A stretch of DNA of 64,000 nt from Achatina immaculata (taxonomy: Eukaryota > Mollusca > Gastropoda > Stylommatophora > Achatinidae), in NCBI GenBank assembly GCA_009760885.1, contig CM019701.1, positions 14,418,282 to 14,482,281 on the forward strand. The letters run 5' to 3'. Each line of letters opens with the position of its first letter. Position 1 is the first letter of the stretch. Shown piece by piece: positions 12,544 to 24,500 of this stretch. The notes beneath the pieces were generated by a model. That model saw only the letters and a program-made list of their open reading frames with translations. It was not told where the DNA came from and did not search any database. The position numbers and the translations under genes are program-made.

Positions 12544-15500
12544 GAGAGAAACAGAGACAAGGAGAGAGAGATGGATAGTGAGACAAAGAGATAAAGAGGA
12601 GAGAAAGACACAGAGAGAGGGAGACAGAGAGAGAGAGAGAGAGACAGATTCACATTCTCTCTAGCCACAAAAAATCAAATTTCTGCTCAAAAGAATTTGG
12701 CACCTGGTACATCTACAGTTAAAATATTATGACGGGAAAGAAAAATGAAAAAAAAAAAAAAAAATGTATTACACAACTGCAATGAAATATTCACAACACA
12801 TCACAACTGTTTTGCCAACCAGGCCTACATCGCTAAATCTGGCAGGCAGGGTTGGACCAGAAGAAGACGAAGCTGAAGGACTATTTTGACTCTGCTGATC
12901 CAAGGCGCTAGTTATGGCACCAGCTGATTTTTCATGCTGACATAATTAATGCTCACGGCGCCGTCTCGGTGAAGTCCGCAAGAAATAAATACATCTGTGC
13001 TTTGTAACTCAATCCACGTGCTTAAATTCCACAGTTATTAATGCTGAACACATTTCTCTTGAAAATAACATATTTGGGGGATTTCTGTCAGATTATACAA
13101 ACAGTTCAGTTCTGAATAACTACTTTTTTTTTTTATGGTTCTGCATTACAACAATATCACCAGTAAATCTACAAAATCTTGTTGAAATTCTGCTCAAAAT
13201 TTCTCTATAATTAGATTTTTAAAAAATCTCCAAAGCTATTTTACATATAATAAGCATGTCATAAAACTGAGCTAACTGAACAATTTTTCCTTTCATTTTT
13301 AGAGCTTTCCTTCATTTTTAAAAATTTATTTCTAACAATTTAGCATTTCTAAAAAAAATATTGACTTATCTTTCTTCTATGCTCCATTATCTTTAACTGT
13401 ATACATAAAATGCCTATTTTAATTATATTAATTATTAGTTGTCTGAACAAGGCAAAACATTTTCCTTCAATAAATTCTGTACAAAATTTACTCTGACACA
13501 GGGCTGAAAATAACTATGGCAGGAAAGTGACAGAGATACCACGAAAACTGGTATTTTTCATTCCAGTGGATTGGCTCAGATCTTGAAAAAAGAAACTCTG
13601 TAACAAAAACCGAATGAAAAAAAATCTGTTTAACATCACTTCTACCAAAATAAAAAAAAAAAAAAACTGACCTAAATGGCAAAAATCCACCAATAGTACA
13701 GTGAGCAAAGGCTGAACGATACCAGGGCACACTGGGTATTTCCCGAGCGATATTTTTAGTTCTGCACGGGGCATCAAAGCTTCCTGCATAGTTCTTCCCA
13801 AATATACCCCCAAGCACAGTCAGTGGGTAGCCAACTGGAGAAAGAAGGAAGCGGTTAGTAAAACAGACATCAATTTAAATCAGCCACCTGTAAAAGTCCC
13901 TCACTTTTAACCACCACTTCACTTTCCTGGCCCTGCTGAAATATAAACCTTCCTGTCTTACAAGTGCCAGCTAATTCTCCTTTACCTTTAAAAATCCCAC
14001 TCATATTTCTATTATTTAAAGGAGTTTCACCCATTCCTAAAGGATGATGTGGACATCTTCTGTACTCATTTTCATATGTCCAGCTATCTAGATGGAGTGG
14101 GCTGCCTCTTTGAATCCCATCAATGTATACACTGGAGTTCTTTTTGTTTCCCACCCATTCTCTTTTTCTGGGACTGGTTTGGACTCTTCTGCAGACACTG
14201 AAGGTTTGCCAGAGTTAGGAGACTTATCTTGTCAAAGTATATGATACTAGCTGATTACCCAGCGTTGCCTGGGTATTTATTTATCCCAATCAACAAAGTG
14301 GTATTCATTTCTACAACCTTCTAGACAGTTCCACAAAGTTGTACTCTTCTAGAAGGTTCTACAAAAGTCTATTCAGTTCCAGTCTTCTAGAAGGTTCTAC
14401 AATGTTCTATTCATTTCCACAATTTTCTAGAAGGTTCCACAGAGTCTAGATGGTGTGCAAAGTTTTATTTGTTCTATTTTCGACTAAACGTGGGCTTAAT
14501 TGTCATCAGGACTGTCACCGATCAGCTTCGTGACCCCGAACACTATGGACTGGACAGTAATCTCAGTGAATTTGGACATTTTATTTTTCACCCCCTCCTC
14601 CCAGCTGCTGGGAGATGAACTTGCAAGTGCCACTATTCATCTCAGCAACCACGAAAACTATGGATTTGGCACTAATATCAGTCTTTTTCAATTATTTGTA
14701 TCAATTATTTGTACATGTCACTCCATCCCACACCTACCCCTAGGACCCCATGCTGATTGAGGCTGACCCTGGACTTAAACGGTATCGGGAGTGTCACTAT
14801 TCATCTCAACGACCCTGAAAACTATGGATTCGACACTAATATCATTCATTTTCGATTATTTTTACACGTCAACCCAACCCCTAGGGATCTTAGGGGTATC
14901 CTAGGGATGATCTAATCCCCATGGTGCACTGTCCAGATTTTAAGTCACATGTGTGCCAAGTTTGGTTGAAATTGCTCCAGGTGCTCCAGCGTGATGCTCT
15001 AACATACATACACACATTCATTTATATATATATATATAGATAGAAGATTAAGAAGCAAGTAAAAAAAGAAAATCTGGTGCTGGACTGCTGCAAGCAACAC
15101 TTACTGAAAAGCCACAAAGCCATCAGTAAAATCACTGTTGTAGCAGGCAGAGCCCTGGTTGTTCCATATGCCCAGGCTACCGAGTTGATTACTGCCCACA
15201 CCAGGAAAAATGGACCTGAAATACACATACACTTCTTCAGATTTAAAACAACTTTTTAAAACAACTGTTTACATAGGGAAATTGGTTCATTACTTGACCA
15301 TCTTCTTATTGTTCTACAGTCCATGGCTCTAGCCTCAGACATCTATATTTATTGTTTGGATAAATTGTGTGGTCTTGTGGAGACCACATTTTGTGCCTTA
15401 AAGTTTAGTTTCCAGTGTAGCAACCTGTGGCCAGATCCGGGGCAGAGTTCTTGATAGAGGGGCCAGAACTGCAGGATGTCTGGAGCTATTTCACATGTGC

Positions 15501-18500
15501 AATCTGGGGCGGTGACAGGCTGAGGTGATACTGGTGTGCTCACAACTGGCAGTGCCCTGCGTGTAGTCTGAAGATGGCAGTTTTTTTTTTTTTTTTTCTT
15601 GTTGTGAGAGTTGCAGCATCTGATTGTTAGATGGTGGTTTGTGTTGGTCAGTCTGTAGCTTCTTGTACTGATGACTGATTATAGTTCTGACTTTACCGTA
15701 TGAGTTGGATGTTGATATTGTGTGGTTGCCTGCTACTAGATCTGGCATGTCTGTCAGCTTCTTCATTCCCCAGCAGACCACAGTGTGTGGGATCTGCTGG
15801 ACAACAACTGCCTTTTCCTGAGAAAGTGGTCACACCATTCATCTTGTGTTTCCTTCTATGTGCTCTTTCGATAACAGCATCTCGGAACATGACCAGAGGA
15901 CACAAGCCTGGACCTCCTATCAGGATCTGGAGAGGACTGTTGGCTTTGCCATGTCGACAAGGTTCAGGATCTCATGTGACCAACAATCTCGAACGCAGAA
16001 GAAGATGACAGGCAAACTTTTGTATTACACAGACTTTCTGTCAGCAAGGAAGACAATGTGACTGCAAGTCTGAGCTGCGGTGGTAACTAGTCTGGCAGCT
16101 TTTAGGAGAGCAGTGAACTCAATTCAAAAGTTGATGTCCACAGAACTGGCAGGTATGACATGTGTGACAGTGTGCCCATTTGGATAGTGAGTGTATATTC
16201 CTCTGCTTCCATTTCTGGTGGCTGTATTTTGAGGTTCCACTGGAGTAGAAGTGGATCCATTTTGTGATGTAGCTATGGTCTAGAGTAGTTGATGCCAGAC
16301 TTTAGTGTACAGAAACCATGTTTTACTAGATGTAACAGATCTGCTTATAAACACCATAAACAGACTTGTTTATAGAGACTTTAAACAGTGTAACATATTT
16401 GTTTATAGATTATAAACAGTTTAACAGACTTGTCATAGAGACTATAAACAGTGTAACATTTGTTTATAGACTATAAACAGTTTAATAGACTTGTTACAGA
16501 GACTATAAACAGTGTAATAGATCTGCTTATACACACTATAAACAGTGTAACAGACTTGTTTATAGACTAAACAGTGTAAGACTTGTTTATGGAGACTATA
16601 AACAGGGTAACAGACTTGTTTATAGAGACCATGTTTTACTTGGTTAACAGACCTGTTTATAGAGACCATATTTTTAGCACAAGAATTTGCAAGAAATTAT
16701 TTCTCAGACAAAATACTGAAACATTTACCTGCAAAAAGTGCTGATGTCAGATTGATGTTCCACACCCAATTGTCCCCGCCCATTTTCTTGTACATGTTGG
16801 CTGCCACATAGCCGCTGATGCCTACAGGGATTCAATCATATTCTTTCATTCAAGGCATATGGCATGTGACAAATAACCCAATTCCTGGGTTCATGACCTT
16901 TCACTCTTTGCTACTTGGGTCAAATAATGAAGCATTTAGGTTTTAATTAGGGTCAGGCTATTATTAGGACAACTAGGCAGCAGCATTGGACATGAACATC
17001 AAAAGTGTTACAGGCTTCTTGAAGAGCTGTTGTATATAGATTAGTTAATTTTGCTTTGCATGCACAACAGCCTTACACAGGTCCTGTTTTTGGTTGCTCC
17101 TTAACTCCAGTGTGGCTGGTCCCAAACCCACGCTGAGAAAGGAGGAGGGACTGACTGGGCCTGAATGCACATTGCACAAGATCAAATGGTAAAACTGAGA
17201 ACCAGTCACAAACAACCTGGTCTACTGAAGACGGAGTGTGTCAGCTACCGCGCGGCAACCAGCAAAAATTAGGACACACACACATCGACAAGTCTGGTCA
17301 TGTGACAGTACAAACTGATGTCACGGTGTTGTTCCTATCAGCTACTACCGGGGAGGAGCTGGGCCCAAGGCCTCGAGGAGGCCCGCCCAAGCTACCTTAG
17401 GAGGTCAGGGGAGGCAGAGTAGAGCTACTGATCTAAGGCGGAAGCTTCGGGGCTGCCAGGAGGACCTGAAGAAGACTGCGAACAAGTAGGCTTCTGATTT
17501 AGCATGACCAAGACCTAGAAAGCAGAAGAAAAGTTGTTCCTTACATTAATCTGGTCATAATGAGATCAGGTGTTGGCTGATGTTTCTAGAGACTTTCCTA
17601 TGCTGGGCAGTCCAGAAGACTGAGATGCAGGATTTTTTATTATCCGTTGCCAAGGATGAACTTGGGGTGTTAGTATCCACAATTTCCTTAACCTTAGTGG
17701 GTGATGTGGTCAGCACTATGCCTGACCACCCTTTATCCTCTCAGCCCCAGTAAAAAGTCTGGTGCCCACTTCTACAGCTGAATAACTGTGGTGCCTCTGG
17801 ATTCAAACCACTGACCTTCACCATGAGAGACTAGCACACTAATCATGTTGCCACTAAGGCTCCATGCTGCAAAGTACTGTGAATGAATTGTGGTTTGTTA
17901 GATATGGTTCTGTCTCCAAATGCAATTACATCTCTGCACAGGTTTCCAGGATGTTTTCTCTGTAGATCTTTTTTTTTTTTGCCACAATGGTAACTATATT
18001 CTAATATGACATGAGTTTAACAAACCACGTGTGCTGAACAAACTGGCAAAACAGAAACATGCAACAGGCCTAAATAAAATACCCTGTTTAACAATGTGCA
18101 CACTGAAATGGATGATCAACTTACTTGAAGTAAAAGCATACAGAACAACAGCTGCAGCATTGATGGATCCATGACGATGAACATTGAACATTCCTGCCAG
18201 TGCCATTAGCAGGATACCTGTGGCCAGGGCCAAGAACTGGCTGCCAACACCTGAATCAATTAAAAAAAAAAAATAGTGAAAAATAATTAATATGAAAATA
18301 TCGGTGACAAAACAACTTTTTTTACATTATGACTCAAAATGAAGTCCCATATTTTATGGCACTAAATGGCGTTTGACACCCTATTTTACCTGCACCTGCT
18401 GACAGCCATGCACGCAGTGTAATCCAGATTGATCTGCTGTGTTGGCAATCTGTCATCAATATAATAAACCGAAAAATTCAAATAGTTGGAGGATGACAGG

Positions 18501-21500
18501 TGGAGGTTGATCCCACTACCTTCAGTAAGAGAGACAGCATCACTATCAATCATCCCAATCGCAGCCACATACAAGAATGTTTACATTCTTATTTAAAGTT
18601 AAAAAAAAAAAAATTTAATTTTGAATGTCTCTCGAAGTTCCACCAAAAGACAAGCTCACAAGTAAAAGTTCCACCAAAAGACAAGCTCACAAGTAAAAGT
18701 TCCACCAAAAGACAAGCTCACAAGTAAAAGTTCCACCAAAAGACAAGCTCACAAGTAAAAGTTCCACCAAAAGACAAGCTCACAAGTAAAGCGCCATCAA
18801 AGAACAAGCTCACAAATAAAGCATCATCAAAAGACAAGCTCACAAATAAAGCATCATCAAAAGACAAGCTCACAAGTAAAAGTTCCATCAAAAGACAAGC
18901 TCACAAGTAAAAGTTCCATCAAAAGACAAGCTCACAAGTAAAAGTTCCATCAAAAAACAAGCTCACAAGTAAAAGTTCCATCAAAAGACAAGCTCACAAG
19001 TAAAGCATCATCAAAAGACAAGCTCACAAGTAAAAGTTCCACCAAAAGACAAGCTCACAAGTAAAAATTCCACCAAAAGACAAGCTCACAAGTAAAAGTT
19101 CCACCAAAAGACAAGCTCACAAGTAAAAGTTCCATCAAAAGACAAGCTCACAAGTAAAAGTTCCACCAAAAGACAAGCTCACAAGTAAAAGTTCCATCAA
19201 AAAACAAGCTCACAAGTAAAAGTTCCATCAAAAGACAAGCTCACAGATTGATGTTCCACACCCAATTGTCCCCGCCCATTTTCTTGTACATGTTGGCTGC
19301 CACATAGCCGCTGATGCCTACAGGGATTCAATCATATTCTTTCATTCAAGGCATATGGCATGTGACAAATAACCCAATTCCTGGGTTCATGACCTTTCAC
19401 TCTTTGCTACTTGGGTCAAATAATGAAGCATTTAGGTTTTAATTAGGGTCAGGCTATTATTAGGACAACTAGGCAGCAGCATTGGACATGAACATCAAAA
19501 GTGTTACAGGCTTCTTGAAGAGCTGTTGTATATAGATTAGTTAATTTTGCTTTGCATGCACAACAGCCTTACACAGGTCCTGTTTTTGGTTGCTCCTTAA
19601 CTCCAGTGTGGCTGGTCCCAAACCCACGCTGAGAAAGGAGGAGGGACTGACTGGGCCTGAATGCACATTGCACAAGATCAAATGGTAAAACTGAGAACCA
19701 GTCACAAACAACCTGGTCTACTGAAGACGGAGTGTGTCAGCTACCGCGCGGCAACCAGCAAAAATTAGGACACACACATCGACAAGTCTGGTCATGTGAC
19801 AGTACAAACTGATGTCACGGTGTTGTTCCTATCAGCTACTACCGGGGAGGAGCTGGGCCCAAGGCCTCGAGGAGGCCCGCCCAAGCTACCTTAGGAGGTC
19901 AGGGGAGGCAGAGTAGAGCTACTGATCTAAGGCGGAAGCTTCGGGGCTGCCAGGAGGACCTGAAGAAGACTGCGAACAAGTAGGCTTCTGATTTAGCATG
20001 ACCAAGACCTAGAAAGCAGAAGAAAAGTTGTTCCTTACATTAATCTGGTCATAATGAGATCAGGTGTTGGCTGATGTTTCTAGAGACTTTCCTATGCTGG
20101 GCAGTCCAGAAGACTGAGATGCAGGATTTTTATTATCCGTTGCCAAGGATGAACTTGGGGTGTTAGTATCCACAATTTCCTTAACCTTAGTGGGTGATGT
20201 GGTCAGCACTATGCCTGACCACCCTTTATCCTCTCAGCCCCAGTAAAAAGTCTGGTGCCCACTTCTACAGCTGAATAACTGTGGTGCCTCTGGATTCAAA
20301 CCACTGACCTTCACCATGAGAGACTAGCACACTAATCATGTTGCCACTAAGGCTCCATGCTGCAAAGTACTGTGAATGAATTGTGGTTTGTTAGATATGG
20401 TTCTGTCTCCAAATGCAATTACATCTCTGCACAGGTTTCCAGGATGTTTTCTCTGTAGATCTTTTTTTTTTTTGCCACAATGGTAACTATATTCTAATAT
20501 GACATGAGTTTAACAAACCACGTGTGCTGAACAAACTGGCAAAACAGAAACATGCAACAGGCCTAAATAAAATACCCTGTTTAACAATGTGCACACTGAA
20601 ATGGATGATCAACTTACTTGAAGTAAAAGCATACAGAACAACAGCTGCAGCATTGATGGATCCATGACGATGAACATTGAACATTCCTGCCAGTGCCATT
20701 AGCAGGATACCTGTGGCCAGGGCCAAGAACTGGCTGCCAACACCTGAATCAATTAAAAAAAAAAAATAGTGAAAAATAATTAATATGAAAATATCGGTGA
20801 CAAAACAACTTTTTTTACATTATGACTCAAAATGAAGTCCCATATTTTATGGCACTAAATGGCGTTTGACACCCTATTTTTACCTGCACCTGCTGACAGC
20901 CATGCACGCAGTGTAATCCAGATTGATCTGCTGTGTTGGCAATCTGTCATCAATATAATAAACCGAAAAATTCAAATAGTTGGAGGATGACAGGTGGAGG
21001 TTGATCCCACTACCTTCAGTAAGAGAGACAGCATCACTATCAATCATCCCAATCGCAGCCACATACAAGAATGTTTACATTCTTATTTAAAGTTAAAAAA
21101 AAAAAAATTTAATTTTGAATGTCTCTCGAAGTTCCACCAAAAGACAAGCTCACAAGTAAAAGTTCCACCAAAAGACAAGCTCACAAGTAAAAGTTCCACC
21201 AAAAGACAAGCTCACAAGTAAAAGTTCCACCAAAAGACAAGCTCACAAGTAAAAGTTCCACCAAAAGACAAGCTCACAAGTAAAGCGCCATCAAAGAACA
21301 AGCTCACAAATAAAGCATCATCAAAAGACAAGCTCACAAATAAAGCATCATCAAAAGACAAGCTCACAAGTAAAAGTTCCATCAAAAGACAAGCTCACAA
21401 GTAAAAGTTCCATCAAAAGACAAGCTCACAAGTAAAAGTTCCATCAAAAGACAAGCTCACAAGTAAAAGTTCCATCAAAAGACAAGCTCACAAGTAAAAG

Positions 21501-24500
21501 TTCCATCAAAAGACAAGCTCACAAGTAAAAGTTCCACCAAAAGACAAGCTCACAAGTAAAAATTCCACCAAAAGACAAGCTCACAAGTAAAAGTTCCACC
21601 AAAAGACAAGCTCACAAGTAAAAGTTCCACCAAAAGACAAGCTCACAAGTAAAAGTTCCACCAAAAGACAAGCTCACAAGTAAAAGTTCCACCAAAAGAC
21701 AAGCTCACAAGTAAAAGTTCCATCAAAAGACAAGCTCGCAAGTAAAGCATCATCAAAAGACAAGCTCACAAGTAAAGCATCATCAAAAGACAAGCTCACA
21801 AGTAAAGCATCATCAAAAGACAAGCTCAGAAGTAAAGCATCATCAAAAGACAAGCTCACAAGTAAAGCATCATCAAAAGACAAGCTCACAAGTAAAGCAT
21901 CATCAAAAGACAAGCTCACAAGTAAAGCATCATCAAAAGACAAGCTCACAAGTAAAAGTTCCACCAAAAGACAAGCTCACAAGTAAAGCATCATCAAAAG
22001 ACAAGCTCACAAGTAAAGCATCATCAAAAGACAAACTCATGAGTAAAGCGCCATCAAAAGACAAGCAGCTTATCCTAGATATGACTTGTGAAAATCTGTC
22101 TTGTGCTCCACATAAAAAAAAACCACTAAAGAATGTTATGTGTTGCATCATGTTTTCTTACTTAAACATCTAATTTGTGGAAAGGTAGTTTTTGGGGGTT
22201 TTTTTTGGCAGATGTTTAAAACATTTATTGTTTTAAATGCTTTCTAAATATAGCATGCCAAACAGATATGAAATACAGCGAACTTACCTAAAATAGCACA
22301 GAAAAGGTTCTTTTTAGGTGGGAATCTGAAGACATCCGTGCGAATAATCTTCCAGCCATTGTCATCTGAATCTAAATCATCTGTATCCTCTTCATCCTCA
22401 ATGTTGTAGCGAGCAAAGTCGCTTTTGAGAACTCTAGTCTGGCGGAACAAGCAGGAAACAGAGGATAACAATCTTCTGAGTTTCCAAAATGGCTCTGCAA
22501 ACTCCTACAGTTTTGAATTTTAATATGATCTACCCTCTAACACTCAATGAGTGACAAGATTTGAACTTATGATGATAAGAAATTTCACATGCCCATCAGC
22601 TCCAATTTGCTCCTCTATAATCTTTAAACACAGTGAATAAATGTGATGCTATCATTAAACAAATGCAATGTCAAGTAACATGTCATTTGGTCAAACGACA
22701 CCGTCTATAAATTTTAACTTCTATTTGCTCTTCTTGTCTTAAAAACAATCGAGTCTCAATTTTCCGACACTGCCAATGACAGGTTAACAACGCACTATTT
22801 CATCTCAACAGCCACAACATTCAGGCTACTCTTAGTTATGCCGCAAGCACATTCCAATGTTCATTCAAGCTGTCTACACTACTTCCAACACTCCCAGCAC
22901 TGTTATTACACCACACTTCTAGTGCTGTCAGGAGTGCAATCATTCATCTTTGGAAAATTTTCTTCAAGAGAATGAAAAGAGAAAGAAAGTTGATGTTTGA
23001 GCTGAGAAATAACTTGAAGCATTGAAGTGGCTGGACTGTGGGGAGTCACTGAAGGATTCCTGAGGTGGCATTAGCCTGAACAGAAAAAAAAGAAGTGCGA
23101 CCACTGCAAATGATGCCATGTTAATACAATGCTGCCAGTATCTCACTGTATATAAGGGAGGCACTGAAAGTGAAAACAAAAAAAAAATTCAAATGTTTAT
23201 GAAAAACTGGTGTTTTCATTGAATAACATTAGTTTTCCTACACATATTTCACATGTGATGCCTACAATATATATTCTTCCACAATCCTTTTCCTTTGCAA
23301 ATTTTAATATAACTGCTTGTTCACATCACAAGTCAGCATACCAATATAGTAAAAAAATCCACTTTCTGATGTACATAGTCTCCTTACAATCTCTTAACAT
23401 CATTTCCATATTATCAAATGTTTTTGCTTATCTGGCCAGCCTCTGATCCCATTTAGGTCAGATAATTTGGGCACTCTTTTTTTTGTGTTTTTCCAAGTCT
23501 TCTCATGCATTTTTGTCCTCTGCTTCATCTGCTGTTTCAGAAAGATGATAAGAAATTTCACATGCCCATCAGCTCCAATTTGCTCCTCTATAATCTTTAA
23601 ACACAGTGAATAAATGTGATGCTATCATTAAACAAATGCAATGTCAAGTAACATGTCATTTGGTCAAACGACACCGTCTATAAATTTTAACTTCTATTTG
23701 CTCTTCTTGTCTTAAAAACAATCGAGTCTCAATTTTCCGACACTGCCAATGACAGGTTAACAACGCACTATTTCATCTCAACAGCCACAACATTCAGGCT
23801 ACTCTTAGTTATGCCGCAAGCACATTCCAATGTTCATTCAAGCTGTCTACACTACTTCCAACACTCCCAGCACTGTTATTACACCACACTTCTAGTGCTG
23901 TCAGGAGTGCAATCATTCATCTTTGGAAAATTTTCTTCAAGAGAATGAAAAGAGAAAGAAAGTTGATGTTTGAGCTGAGAAATAACTTGAAGCATTGAAG
24001 TGGCTGGACTGTGGGGAGTCACTGAAGGATTCCTGAGGTGGCATTAGCCTGAACAGAAAAAAAAGAAGTGCGACCACTGCAAATGATGCCATGTTAATAC
24101 AATGCTGCCAGTATCTCACTGTATATAAGGGAGGCACTGAAAGTGAAAACAAAAAAAAAATTCAAATGTTTATGAAAACTGGTGTTTTCATTGAATAAAC
24201 ATTAGTTTTCCTACACATATTTCACATGTGATGCCTACAATATATATTCTTCCACAATCCTTTTCCTTTGCAAATTTTAATATAACTGCTTGTTCACATC
24301 ACAAGTCAGCATACCAATATAGTAAAAAAATCCACTTTCTGATGTACATAGTCTCCTTACAATCTCTTAACATCATTTCCATATTATCAAATGTTTTTGC
24401 TTATCTGGCCAGCCTCTGATCCCATTTAGGTCAGATAATTTGGGCACTCTTTTTTTGTGTGTTTTCCAAGTCTTCTCATGCATTTTTGTCCTCTGCTTCA

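Larger units (their letters stand above)
16748..21739. repeat. Tandem duplication, about 2.5-kb unit (16748-19243 and 19244-21739)
   Basis: The two units differ by a few single-base changes and short indels (a CA unit near 17274, one T near 17637, one T near 18389). The left edge falls inside exon 11 of TM9SF1 and the right edge inside a 31-bp minisatellite; the junction shares only CAG. Each unit has exon 10, exon 11 (full or cut), a SINE and part of the minisatellite. Confidence 0.93.

Noticed and set aside
11580..12668. Open frame of 362 residues, Ser/Leu/Pro/Tyr-rich
   Set aside because: It is the translation of the GA-rich minisatellite; three frames are open at once and none has a domain or non-repeat ends.
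21674..22151. Repeat protein with [10 protein letters not shown] units
   Set aside because: Comes from the 30-bp variant of an intronic minisatellite.
22964..23179. 71-residue frame conserved in three copies
   Set aside because: Its conservation is due to recent DNA duplication, not selection; it lies in the intron and has no recognisable family.
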